A DNA stretch of 64,000 nt, from NCBI GenBank assembly GCA_903900705.1, contig CAIUOG010000043.1:42398-106397 (forward strand), written 5' to 3'. Origin of the DNA: an uncultured Acidobacteriia bacterium. Its GTDB lineage: Bacteria > Acidobacteriota > Terriglobia > Bryobacterales > Bryobacteraceae. This document shows, piece after piece, positions 47,181 through 55,877 of this stretch. A program made the translations under genes and the position numbers. Position 1 is the stretch's first letter. Every line of letters begins with the position of its first letter. The notes below the pieces were generated by a model. It was not told where the DNA came from, did not search any database, and saw nothing but the letters and a program-made list of their open reading frames with translations.

Positions 47181-48256
47181 TTGCAATTGGCGCCCGCACA
47201 GAGATGCTTGCTGAAAAACGGCATGACGTGGTTCTGAAAGCGATCGGCAACCGCGCTGGTATGCGTGCCGGAATAGATTTCGAATGCGTTGGCGACCCCG
47301 TAGGAATCCAGCGTTTCATGCAGCTTCGCCGCGCCGGCGCGGAGTCCGTCCTGGTCGCCGACATCAATCGAAATAGCGGCATACCGGCGCAGGTTCCCGA
47401 TATATTGGTCGACAAATGCGAGCGGGGAATTCGCCGCCCACTTCGCAAGCACCTCGGGGTCCGCGACGCCATTCTTCACAGGCAGATCCAGGAACAGCGG
47501 TGGTTTTTTCGGATTGGGCGACCAGGCGGCCGCGGAGGCAAGTTGCGCACGCAGTCCGAAGGGCAGCTTCGCGGAATCGGCGGCGCTCGTGACGGCTTCG
47601 AGCGCCTTCACGGTCTGCGGGTCGATGGGTCCCGCGCCCCGCGCCGCCAGACAGCAGGGGCTCATGATGTACAGGCTCCCAAAAACGTCGGGGTACTTCA
47701 TCCCGATACGGGTCGCTCCGTAGCCACCCATCGAATGGCCGACGAGTCCGCGACTGGCCCGGTTGGGGAGAGTCCGGTAATGGGCGTCCATATAGGCAAC
47801 AACGTCATGAGCCACGTAGCGCTCAAAATCGCCGGTAGTGCCGGAACTGGAATACATGGAGCCGTTGTGCACAGTTTTGGAATCCGGCAGCACCACGATG
47901 GCGTCCTGAGCGCCCTGCGCAAAAGCGCCTTCGATGGTCTGCGGCACGTGGATCTCTTTCGACCACTGTTCCGCGCCGATGGAGTAGCCATGCAGCGCAT
48001 AGATCACCGGGTAGCGCCGGTTGGGCTGCGCGGCATACCCGGGCGGCAGGAAGACCAGTGCCTCGCGGTCCACCTCGTTCCCTTCCAGGTTTCCTTCAAG
48101 CGCGACGCCGTGAATTCGGACATGTTCCACGGAAACCGGTTTGGCGCCGGGCACCGGCGCGGGCACCTCCGTCTTCACCTGCGCGGAAACAGACGCACAG
48201 CAGAGCAAGGCGCAGAACGCGGCGACGGCAGTGTCGGCAATAGAACGAATCATCAT
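47177..48256 (-). CDS. Secreted esterase (esterase D / feruloyl esterase-like)
   Basis: 359 residues from ATG at 48256, with GGAGG 9 bases upstream. Signal peptide (about 1-26), then a PF00756 alpha/beta hydrolase: REALVFLPPGYAAQPNRRYP, VIYALHGYSIG, nucleophile GLVGHSMGGYGATRIGMKYP and a C-terminal catalytic His candidate in YSGTHTSAVADRFQNHVMPF. It has no N-terminal E-set domain, unlike the 44666 esterase. The substrate is unknown; S-formylglutathione hydrolase is less likely because of the signal peptide. Confidence 0.78.
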   Translation of the reverse strand: MMIRSIADTAVAAFCALLCCASVSAQVKTEVPAPVPGAKPVSVEHVRIHGVALEGNLEGNEVDREALVFLPPGYAAQPNRRYPVIYALHGYSIGAEQWSKEIHVPQTIEGAFAQGAQDAIVVLPDSKTVHNGSMYSSSGTTGDFERYVAHDVVAYMDAHYRTLPNRASRGLVGHSMGGYGATRIGMKYPDVFGSLYIMSPCCLAARGAGPIDPQTVKALEAVTSAADSAKLPFGLRAQLASAAAWSPNPKKPPLFLDLPVKNGVADPEVLAKWAANSPLAFVDQYIGNLRRYAAISIDVGDQDGLRAGAAKLHETLDSYGVANAFEIYSGTHTSAVADRFQNHVMPFFSKHLCAGANCK

Positions 48257-48358
48257 AGTCAAGGGCCTCCGGAGCGCTTGCGATCATACAGGAAACGCGC
48301 GGATCCTGCAAACTCAACCCACCGTGGGAGCAAGCGGTTCCGGTAGACTTTGGTTATA

Positions 48359-49231
48359 GTGCGACGCCCCGCGGTGCTGATGCTGATATGCGCGATACCG
48401 CTGGCCGCCCAGCCGCCGGAAACGCGTGAACTGCTGGAGGCCCTGGCGAGGTCGGCGGCGATTTTTGGACGGACCTTCCCGGCCATAACAGCGAGGGAAA
48501 CCCTGGTCCAGAAAGGCAGACGGGGCGACCTCGAAGTGCTGAAGCGCGGCAGGCATCAGGAGATCCGTGAGGCGGTGTTCTCGATTCCGCCGGACTTCCA
48601 GACGCACGAAGTGGTTTCCGCCTACAGCCTCGCCTCCTCCGGTGACCCGCCGGCCTTTCACGAGGTGCGGCGCACCCTCACGGTCGATTCCGTGCCCGCC
48701 GGCGATACGGGGCCCGCGCGCCACACCATGACTCTCGACATCCGCGATCCCGACGATGAGACGAAGAAAGACCTTCTCGAAGAACTGGAGCAGGGGCAAC
48801 TGCAGGGCGCGGCAGTGGACTTCGGCCCCATGTTACTGCTCTTCAAAGCCGCCCGTCAGGGTGAGTACAGCTTCAAAGCCTCCGGGCGGCGCACCCTCGA
48901 TTCAGAAAGCGTGTTTGTGGTGAAGTACCGCCAGGTGTCCGGCGACGCGGGGCTGACGGATTTCCGGGAGCGCGGCGTCACCAGGAGGCCCTTTGAGGGT
49001 GAAATCTGGCTGCGCGAAAGCGATCTGGTGCCGTCCCGCATCACACTGGAGACCGAAGAACTGCTGAGCCCCAAATACGCGCTGCGAAATGAGGCGGAGA
49101 TTCGCTACCAGGCCTCGCCCTTCGGGCTGGTACCAGCCAGCGTCGTACACCGGCAGTATCTGAATCAGGACCTGTTGGTGGAGAATCAGTTCAGGTACTC
49201 CGAGTACAACGGAAAGACCTTTATCCCATGA
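48359..49231 (+). CDS. Secreted protein of unknown function
   Basis: 290 residues from GTG at 48359 (TTG at 48350 is an alternative; neither has a clear ribosome site). Signal peptide RRPAVLMLICAIPLAAQ, then a helix (PETRELLEALARSAAIFGRT) and a mainly beta body with alternating charged strands ending QFRYSEYNGKTFIP. The layout, with 'ARETLVQKG' and 'FEGEIWLRESDLVPSRITLE', recalls acidobacterial LolA-like/unknown exported proteins in which a carried model substrate is suspected, but no family is firmly recognised. It overlaps bcp by 4 bases. Confidence 0.7.
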   Translation: MRRPAVLMLICAIPLAAQPPETRELLEALARSAAIFGRTFPAITARETLVQKGRRGDLEVLKRGRHQEIREAVFSIPPDFQTHEVVSAYSLASSGDPPAFHEVRRTLTVDSVPAGDTGPARHTMTLDIRDPDDETKKDLLEELEQGQLQGAAVDFGPMLLLFKAARQGEYSFKASGRRTLDSESVFVVKYRQVSGDAGLTDFRERGVTRRPFEGEIWLRESDLVPSRITLETEELLSPKYALRNEAEIRYQASPFGLVPASVVHRQYLNQDLLVENQFRYSEYNGKTFIP

Positions 49232-49695
49232 GCAAACTTCAGAAGGGGCAGCCTGCCCCCGATTTCGAATTGCCCGCTTCCGACGGCACCCGCGTTCGCC
49301 TGAGCCAGTTTCGCGGTAAGAGCCCTGTGGTGATTTTCTTCTATCCAAAAGACGATACCTCGGGTTGCACGAAAGAGGCCTGTGGCTTCCGTGACGCGAA
49401 GCCCGAGTTCGAAGCGCATGGCGCCGAACTGATTGGCATCAGTTCAGACTCCGGCCAATCGCACGCGAAGTTCGCCGCCAAATACGGCCTGCCATTCACT
49501 TTGCTGAGTGATCGCGGCGGCGCAGTTCGGAAACTCTACAACGTGAAGAGCACATTTGGCATCATTCCGGGGCGGGCCACGTTCGTGGTCGATAAGGATG
49601 GCCTCCTGTGCCATTCCTTTACTTCCCTCACAGAGCCGGAAAAGCACATCGACGAGGCGCTGCTCGCACTCCGGCAGAGGCGGGAAGTCTTTTAA
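49228..49695 (+). CDS. bcp: Thiol peroxidase Bcp (atypical 2-Cys peroxiredoxin)
   Basis: 155 residues: KGQPAPDFELPASDGTRVRL, then FFYPKDDTSGCTKEACGFRD with peroxidatic C47 and resolving C52, five residues apart as in Bcp. Later YGLPFTLLSDRGGAVRKLYN is also typical. It reduces H2O2 and alkyl hydroperoxides using thioredoxin. The start overlaps the preceding secreted-protein gene (ATGA). Confidence 0.93.
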   Translation: MSKLQKGQPAPDFELPASDGTRVRLSQFRGKSPVVIFFYPKDDTSGCTKEACGFRDAKPEFEAHGAELIGISSDSGQSHAKFAAKYGLPFTLLSDRGGAVRKLYNVKSTFGIIPGRATFVVDKDGLLCHSFTSLTEPEKHIDEALLALRQRREVF

Positions 49696-49723
49696 CGGCG
49701 CCGACTGGGATACACTTTCCGGA

Positions 49724-51349
49724 ATGTCGGTTCCGCTGAGCTATTCGAAGGGCCCCGCCGCCCCTTTGCTCGAAATCACCATCGCAGAGGCGCTAACGGA
49801 CGCGGCGACCCGGTATGCCGACAGGGAAGCCCTGGTGGTGTGCCATCAGCAGATCCGGCTCACCTGGGCCGATCTGGACCGCGAAGCCACGCGGGTAGCG
49901 CGCGGACTCGCTGGCCTCGGGTTGGCTCCGGGCGACCGCGTGGGCGTCTGGGCCACCAACTGCGTCGAGTGGGTGCTGCTGCAGTACGGCACGGCGCGGG
50001 CCGGTCTGGTCCTTGTGAATGTGAACCCGGCATACCGCTCGCACGAGCTGAGCTTTGTGCTGCGCCAATCGCGCATCCGGGCGTTATTTCTGCATGCGGC
50101 GGACCGCCGGACGGATTACCGGAAGATTCTGCGGGACTGTACGCCGCCCGGGCATGTGGTCTGGCTGGGGGATCCATCCTGGGAGCGGATGCTCGCCGGC
50201 GGCAGCGCAATTCCGGCATTCCCGTCGGGTCCGCACGACGTGGTCAATATTCAGTACACCTCGGGCACCACCGGTTCGCCGAAGGGCGTACTGCTGACCA
50301 ATCGGAATCTGCTGAACAACGGCCTGATGATCGCTCAGCGGCTGGGCGCGGACGAACGGGACCGCATCTGCGTTCCCGTCCCGATGTATCACTGTTTTGG
50401 CTGCGTCATTGGCAGTATGACCAGCCTGACGACTGGTGCGGCCATGATCCTGCCCGGCGCCACGTTCAGCGCGCTCGCCACCATCGAAGCAGTCCATCGC
50501 GAAAAACCAACCGTGCTCTACGGTGTGCCCACCATGTTCATTGCGGAACTCGACCACCCCGCTTTTGATCAGTTCAGTTTCGACAGCCTCCGCAGCGGCA
50601 TCATGGCCGGCGCTCCCTGCCCGCGAGACGTCATGAACCGCGTGCGGGAAAAAATGCACTGCGCCGGGGTGACCATCGCTTACGGCCAGACAGAATCGTC
50701 GCCGGTGGTGACCATGAGCGGCACGGCGGATCCAGTGGATCTCCGCGTCGCGACCATCGGATCGGCGATGGGGAACACGGAGGTGAAGATCGTGAACGGC
50801 GCGGGCGAGACCGTCCCGCAGGGGGAGGCGGGTGAGATCTGCGCGCGCGGCTACCTGGTCATGAAGGGGTATGACGAAGATCCGGAGGCCACGGCGAAGA
50901 CGATTGATCCCGAAGGCTGGCTGCACACGGGCGATCTCGGCGTCATGCGAGACGACGGCTACATCACCTTCACCGGCCGCGCGAAAGACATGATCATCCG
51001 CGGTGGCGAGAATATCTATCCGCGCGAGGTGGAGGATTTTCTCCGCACACACCCGGGCGTGGCGGACGTTTACGTCATCGGAATTCCGGATCACCGCCTC
51101 GGAGAAATCGTTGTAGCCTGGGTGAAGCCACGGGTCGGCGTCGAACTGACGGAAGGTGGCATCCGGGACTTTTGCCGGGATCAGATCGCATATTTCAAGA
51201 TTCCGCAGCATGTTCGGTTTGTGGATTCGTTTCCCCTGACCGTGACGGGCAAGGTGCGGAAGGTGGAGATGCGGCGGATCGAGATGGAAGGGCCGGACGA
51301 ACTCCGCGCCTCTATAATCGAATCGAGTGCTTCACGAGCTGGTTGTTGA
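49724..51349 (+). CDS. Acyl-CoA synthetase (AMP-binding, FadD-like)
   Basis: 541 residues from ATG at 49724. Motifs: P-loop YTSGTTGSPKGVLLTN, AYGQTESSPVV, the adenylate-forming hinge YITFTGRAKDMIIRGGENIY and a catalytic Lys in LTVTGKVRKVEMR. Closest in layout to medium/long-chain fatty-acyl-CoA ligases of the FadD/AcsF type (MYHCFGCVIGSM). It would activate a fatty or aromatic acid with ATP and CoA. The end overlaps recN by 23 bases. Confidence 0.87.
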   Translation: MSVPLSYSKGPAAPLLEITIAEALTDAATRYADREALVVCHQQIRLTWADLDREATRVARGLAGLGLAPGDRVGVWATNCVEWVLLQYGTARAGLVLVNVNPAYRSHELSFVLRQSRIRALFLHAADRRTDYRKILRDCTPPGHVVWLGDPSWERMLAGGSAIPAFPSGPHDVVNIQYTSGTTGSPKGVLLTNRNLLNNGLMIAQRLGADERDRICVPVPMYHCFGCVIGSMTSLTTGAAMILPGATFSALATIEAVHREKPTVLYGVPTMFIAELDHPAFDQFSFDSLRSGIMAGAPCPRDVMNRVREKMHCAGVTIAYGQTESSPVVTMSGTADPVDLRVATIGSAMGNTEVKIVNGAGETVPQGEAGEICARGYLVMKGYDEDPEATAKTIDPEGWLHTGDLGVMRDDGYITFTGRAKDMIIRGGENIYPREVEDFLRTHPGVADVYVIGIPDHRLGEIVVAWVKPRVGVELTEGGIRDFCRDQIAYFKIPQHVRFVDSFPLTVTGKVRKVEMRRIEMEGPDELRASIIESSASRAGC

Positions 51350-53018
51350 GAACTACGCCGTTGTAAACCGGCTGCGGGTGCGGTTTCACATCGGGCTGAA
51401 CCTGCTGACCGGGGAAACGGGAAGCGGGAAGTCTATTGTTGTGGATGCTTTGGGGCTGCTGCTGGGTGGCAGAGCTTCGGCGGATATGATCCGTTCGGGG
51501 CACGACCGGGCCCGGGTATCCGGCGTGTTCGATGCGCCCGAACGGGCGGCGAAGGTCCTCGCTCAGGCCGGCTTTGAGGCCGAGCAGGGAGAATTACTGC
51601 TCGAGCGGGAAATCCTGTCGAACGGCAAGAGCCGCGTCTATGTGAACAGCCGTCCGGCCACCGTTGCTCTGCTGAAGGACCTTGCGCCTCACCTGGGCGA
51701 CATCCACGGGCAACATGATCAGCAGTTACTCTTCGATCCCGCGTCGCAGCTTTCCATTCTGGATAACTTTGCCATCGGCAGCGTTCCGGAGACCCGCGAG
51801 TTGCGGTCGCGCGTCCGGGAGCTTTTCGGCGCGTGGAAGAAGGCGGCGGACGCCATTGCCGAACTGGAAGGCGAGGATCAGGAGAAGCTCCGGCTGCTGG
51901 ATCTCTGGCAGTTCCAGCGCCGGGAGATTGAAGCGGCGGAACTGCTGCCCGCCGAAGATGTGGAACTCGAAGCCGAGCGCCGTGTGCAGCAAAACGCCGG
52001 ACGACTGCTGGAGACGGCGGGCGCGGCGTACGAGGCTCTGTATGAAGCGCCGGAATCCGTATGGTCTCTGGCCCGGTCCGTGGCCAAAAAACTGGATGAA
52101 CTGGGGCGGATCGATACTTCGATGACCCCGGTCCGGCAGGCGCTCGAACCCGCTTTGCTGGCCATTCAGGACGTGTCGTATTCGCTCCGCGACTACCTCG
52201 GCCGTGTGGAAGGCAACCCGGCTCGGCTCGAAGAGATTGAAGACCGCCTGGCCGCGCTGGACAAGCTGAAGCGGAAGTACGGCGCTTCGGTGGGGGAGAT
52301 TCTCGCGTTTCGGGACGACGTGGCGCAGAAAATCGCCGAAGTGGAGACGGCCAGCGAACGGCTGGATGAGCTGAAACGCGCGCAGAAACTGCTCGAAGCG
52401 CAGTATGAAAAGGCCGCTGGTGAACTTTCCGAGCGGCGCACCCAGGCGGCGGCGCAGCTTTCCGGCCGCGTGGAGCAGGAACTGAAGCCGCTTGCCATGG
52501 AACGGACGGTTTTCAGGATCGCGGTAGCCGAGTCCGATTGGACGGAAACCGGCACGGACCGGGTGCAATTCCTGGTGTCGCCCAACGCCGGCGAAGAGCC
52601 GAAGCCGATGGAAAAGATCGCCTCGGGCGGTGAGCTTTCGCGCATCGCTCTGGCGCTGAAGACCTGCCTCGTGGGGTCGCGGACAGCCAACGCGGCCACG
52701 CCGAGAACGCTGGTGTTCGACGAGATTGATACCGGAATCGGAGGCCGCGCGGCGGAGGGGGTGGCGCGCCGGCTGAAGAAACTCGCGGCGGAGAATCAGG
52801 TGCTCTGTGTCACGCACCTGGCGCAGATCGCCTGTTTTGCCGATTTCCACTATCGGGTGGGGAAATCGGAAAAGAACGGGCGTACCGAGGCGGAAATTGA
52901 GCAATTGGATGCCACCGCCAGCACGGAAGAGATCGGGCGAATGCTGAGCGGACAGCGCCTGACGCCCGAGGCGGTGCGGAATGCCGCCGAACTCATGCGC
53001 GCGGCGCGCGCCGGTTAA
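51327..53018 (+). CDS. recN: DNA repair protein RecN
   Basis: 563 residues from GTG at 51327. SMC-like ATPase: Walker A LLTGETGSGKSIVVDAL (about 27-43), DIHGQHDQQLLFDP, long coiled coils (about 150-370), signature EKIASGGELSRIALALK and Walker B TLVFDEIDTGIGGRAAEGVA. It aids double-strand break repair. The start lies inside the acyl-CoA synthetase end, so translation is probably coupled. Confidence 0.95.
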   Translation: MLHELVVENYAVVNRLRVRFHIGLNLLTGETGSGKSIVVDALGLLLGGRASADMIRSGHDRARVSGVFDAPERAAKVLAQAGFEAEQGELLLEREILSNGKSRVYVNSRPATVALLKDLAPHLGDIHGQHDQQLLFDPASQLSILDNFAIGSVPETRELRSRVRELFGAWKKAADAIAELEGEDQEKLRLLDLWQFQRREIEAAELLPAEDVELEAERRVQQNAGRLLETAGAAYEALYEAPESVWSLARSVAKKLDELGRIDTSMTPVRQALEPALLAIQDVSYSLRDYLGRVEGNPARLEEIEDRLAALDKLKRKYGASVGEILAFRDDVAQKIAEVETASERLDELKRAQKLLEAQYEKAAGELSERRTQAAAQLSGRVEQELKPLAMERTVFRIAVAESDWTETGTDRVQFLVSPNAGEEPKPMEKIASGGELSRIALALKTCLVGSRTANAATPRTLVFDEIDTGIGGRAAEGVARRLKKLAAENQVLCVTHLAQIACFADFHYRVGKSEKNGRTEAEIEQLDATASTEEIGRMLSGQRLTPEAVRNAAELMRAARAG

Positions 53019-53052
53019 CTCCATCCGGAATGCAACTTTCCCAAAAATAGTT

Positions 53053-53081
53053 CTATAGGTCCGCCCCTTTCGCTTCGATAA
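53053..53081 (+). promoter_or_regulatory. Possible sigma-28 promoter for the chemoreceptor gene
   Basis: CTATA (53053-53057), 16-base spacer, TTCGATAA (53074-53081): 6 of 8 bases of GCCGATAA and 4 of 5 of CTAAA. A start near 53087-53088 would fall on the ATG itself, giving a leaderless message; no Shine-Dalgarno is visible. Confidence 0.4.
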
Positions 53082-53087
53082 GTAGTT

Positions 53088-54479
53088 ATGAAGGTGCGCA
53101 TCTTCGCGATCTGCGGCGGGTTCATGGCGATCCTCGCGGTTCTCGCGCTATACGGGATCCGCCTGGAGTGTGACCGGCTGGACGCTGCGGCGGCACAAGA
53201 GCGCGCGCTTCGGAAAGCGAGTCAGTCCCGGGTGGAACAGGCGGGAAGCGAACTGGCCCAACTCGCGACTGCCACGGAACTACCGGCGGGGGAGCAGAGT
53301 CCCGGGGCATTGCGCCAGGCGGTGCGAAACCGGATCACGGCGCAACAGAAACAGGACGAAGCCACGCGGACTCTGTTGAAGGAGATCGACGGGGCGTCCG
53401 GCTCGTCGAGGACCGCGGAATGGACGCTCCCGCTGCTGACGGCGGAGTACCAGCGGGTCATCGCCGCCCTGGGACGGATCCGGCAGGCCGCGACGGCTGT
53501 TCCGGCACCGCAATCGACCGAACTGCAAAGGCAAATCGCCCTGGAATTGGCCAGTGCGGAGCGTGCCCTGGCGGCCGGGTCAAAGGTCGACGAAACCGCA
53601 ATTCAGGAGCAGGTGGTGCTTGAGCAGGATGCCGCCGCACGGATCGGTTTGCTCACGCCCGGTGCGCTGCTTGCCGGTTTGGCCTGCGCCGGTCTGCTCG
53701 GGCTGATTTACCAGGACCGGAAGAGTCGCTTCCGGCTGGAACTGGTCGCTCTTGAAGAAGCGTTACGGCGGAGCGGAGAGAAGAGTCGCCGGTGGATGGA
53801 ATGGCTGGGTGACGCAGCCGGCCGGATCCGGTCTGTGGCCCGGCAGCTGATTCAGGCTTCGGTGGCGTTATCGGATAGGGATCAGCCCCCGCCTGTCGCC
53901 TGTTCGGCGTCACTGGACGCCTCACTGCTTGACCCGGCGGACGCGGCGATTCGCGCCATGGCGTCGGTGGGCCGTGAAATCGGCGACGTGGCGGAACACA
54001 TCCGCAGCCTTGCCTTCAAGACCAACATCCTCGCGCTCAACGCCGCTATTGAAGCGGCGCATGCGGGAGACAAAGGCGCCGGCTTCGGCATCGTCGCCGC
54101 GGAGGTAAAGAACCTCGCGGCGGATACCAACGGCTGCACTGCGGAGATCGACACCCGGATCCGTGCACTCGACAGCGGCATTGGGCGGATCGCTGAGTCA
54201 TTGGCCCAGCTGAGGGCGGCGGTCGCGAGGCCTGAAATTGCGCCGGTTGAGGTAGTCCGAGTCCGCGCCGAAACGTTTGATCTTGCCGCGCAGCGCCGGG
54301 AGTTGGAAGGCCTGGCGGGTGAGATGGATTCCCTGCTGGGCAAACCGGCTCTGATGAAACCTGGTCCGGCAAAACCCGCGCCGCCTAAACCCGTTCTGCT
54401 CAAACCGGCTTCTGCGCCAAAGAAAGCCGCCCCGAAACCCCTCAAAGTTCGTAAAGCCGCAGCCGGGAAAAGTAGCTGA
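53088..54479 (+). CDS. Methyl-accepting chemotaxis-type receptor
   Basis: 463 residues: membrane helix (about 4-24), a periplasmic helical domain of about 165 residues, a second helix (about 189-208), then a short signalling domain with the conserved hairpin tip IRSLAFKTNILALNAAIEAA, HAGDKGAGFGIVAAEVKNLA (about 305-345). There is no clear HAMP domain, and the cytoplasmic coiled coil is much shorter than in classical receptors. The C-terminus is a Pro/Lys/Ala-rich tail (about 415-463) without the CheR/CheB pentapeptide. The ligand is unknown. It is isolated from the che genes but has a FliA-like promoter. Confidence 0.85.
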   Translation: MKVRIFAICGGFMAILAVLALYGIRLECDRLDAAAAQERALRKASQSRVEQAGSELAQLATATELPAGEQSPGALRQAVRNRITAQQKQDEATRTLLKEIDGASGSSRTAEWTLPLLTAEYQRVIAALGRIRQAATAVPAPQSTELQRQIALELASAERALAAGSKVDETAIQEQVVLEQDAAARIGLLTPGALLAGLACAGLLGLIYQDRKSRFRLELVALEEALRRSGEKSRRWMEWLGDAAGRIRSVARQLIQASVALSDRDQPPPVACSASLDASLLDPADAAIRAMASVGREIGDVAEHIRSLAFKTNILALNAAIEAAHAGDKGAGFGIVAAEVKNLAADTNGCTAEIDTRIRALDSGIGRIAESLAQLRAAVARPEIAPVEVVRVRAETFDLAAQRRELEGLAGEMDSLLGKPALMKPGPAKPAPPKPVLLKPASAPKKAAPKPLKVRKAAAGKSS

Positions 54480-54589
54480 TGTCACGATATTGGATTCTTT
54501 AAGTCCAACATCACGCCGCCGCCGTAATATAAAGTGAAAAGACCGGAATAGACGAGCAAGTCTGCCGGATTGTATAGCTGGAGGTTCTT

Positions 54590-55264
54590 GTGAACAAGTT
54601 TTCCATTGGCATTGCCATCGTGGCGCCGCTTGTCATCGCTGCCGGATTGATGTCCGGAGCAGTGGCTTTCCCCGATCCGCCCACCGTGAACGGTCCCGCC
54701 CCGGCGGCGAAAAAGGCGACCGTGGTGCTGGCGGGTGGTTGTTTCTGGGGTATGGAAGGAATTTTCGAACACGTCAAGGGCGTGACGGACACCCAGGTCG
54801 GCTACTCGGGCGGGTCTGCCAAAACGGCCCACTACGAACGGATCGAGCAGGGCGACACCAATCATGCGGAGTCGATCAGGATCACCTACGACCCCTCGAA
54901 GATCACCTACGGCCAGTTGCTGAAAATCTACTTTTCGGTCGCGCACGACCCGACAACGCTCAACCGGCAGCACAACGACGTGGGGACCCAGTACCGCTCC
55001 TCCATCTTCTATCAGGACGAGGAGCAGAAGAAGATAGCGGAAGAGTACATTCAAACACTGAACGCTGCTCGTGTTTTCCGCAGCCCGATCGTCACCAAAG
55101 TGGTGCCGCTCGAAGCCTTCTACCCGGCTGAGGATTATCACCAGCACTTCCTCGATCACAACCCGACGCAGCCCTACATCGCCAATGTGGATATCCCGCT
55201 GCAGAATGATTTCAAACGCGCCTATCCGGAACTCTGGAATCCGAAATCCACGGGAAGCAGGTAA
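54590..55264 (+). CDS. msrA: Exported peptide methionine sulfoxide reductase MsrA
   Basis: 224 residues from GTG at 54590 with GGAGG 5 bases upstream. A signal peptide (about 1-26, [17 protein letters not shown]) precedes the MsrA domain: [18 protein letters not shown] with the catalytic Cys, VGYSGG, THAE-like [17 protein letters not shown], and [11 protein letters not shown]. It reduces S-form methionine sulfoxide in secreted or periplasmic proteins. msrB follows 11 bases later. Confidence 0.92.
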   Translation: MNKFSIGIAIVAPLVIAAGLMSGAVAFPDPPTVNGPAPAAKKATVVLAGGCFWGMEGIFEHVKGVTDTQVGYSGGSAKTAHYERIEQGDTNHAESIRITYDPSKITYGQLLKIYFSVAHDPTTLNRQHNDVGTQYRSSIFYQDEEQKKIAEEYIQTLNAARVFRSPIVTKVVPLEAFYPAEDYHQHFLDHNPTQPYIANVDIPLQNDFKRAYPELWNPKSTGSR

Positions 55265-55275
55265 GGGGAACAGCC

Positions 55276-55815
55276 ATGAACAGAAAAGACTTTTTTCGTA
55301 TGATCGCCGGCGGCTTCGGCGCCGCGGCTCTGGCGAATGCGGCCGCCGACAAGGCCCGCAAAATCGTGAAGATTGCGCAGTTTGACGCGGCGGGTGTCCG
55401 CACAGGAGTGGAACAGGTGGAAAAAATCGTCAAGACCGATGAGGAGTGGCGGAAGCAGCTCTCGCCGGAACAATTTGAAGTCACGCGAAAGAAAGGCACC
55501 GAACGGGCCTTCACCGGGAAGTACGCCGACAACCACGCGGACGGCATCTACCACTGCATCTGCTGCAACACCCCCCTGTTCGATTCGAAGACGAAGTTCG
55601 AATCCGGCACCGGGTGGCCAAGCTTCTACCAGCCGCTGGCGAAGGAAAATGTGCTGGATCTGACCGATAACAGCTACGGGATGGTCCGAGTGGAAGTCGA
55701 ATGTGCCCGGTGCGACGCGCACCTCGGGCATGTGTTCGACGATGGCCCGCGTCCGACCGGCAAGCGGTATTGCATGAATTCGGCCTCCCTGAATTTCGTG
55801 CCGCGCAAGGCGTAA
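55276..55815 (+). CDS. msrB: Exported peptide methionine sulfoxide reductase MsrB
   Basis: 179 residues: an N-terminal export signal ([20 protein letters not shown], Tat-like but with Arg-Lys), then the MsrB domain: [20 protein letters not shown], zinc ligands CICC and [24 protein letters not shown] and catalytic Cys in [11 protein letters not shown]. It reduces R-form methionine sulfoxide. GGGGAA precedes the ATG. With msrA it forms a complete exported repair pair. Confidence 0.92.
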   Translation: MNRKDFFRMIAGGFGAAALANAAADKARKIVKIAQFDAAGVRTGVEQVEKIVKTDEEWRKQLSPEQFEVTRKKGTERAFTGKYADNHADGIYHCICCNTPLFDSKTKFESGTGWPSFYQPLAKENVLDLTDNSYGMVRVEVECARCDAHLGHVFDDGPRPTGKRYCMNSASLNFVPRKA

Positions 55816-55834
55816 GAAAGACTGAACTGATAGC

Positions 55835-55875
55835 AAGGGTGGCGCGCCCGCACCAGGCGCGCCACCCTTTTTTCT
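55835..55875. terminator. Strong intrinsic terminator after msrB
   Basis: AAGGGTGGCGCGCC (55835-55848) pairs perfectly with GGCGCGCCACCCTT (55856-55869) around a 7-base loop, then a T-run. It lies between convergent msrB and the lipoprotein gene. Confidence 0.92.
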
Positions 55876-55877
55876 TT

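Noticed and set aside
51726..53024. 432-codon minus-strand frame
   Set aside because: It is antisense to recN, which has Walker A, signature and Walker B motifs.
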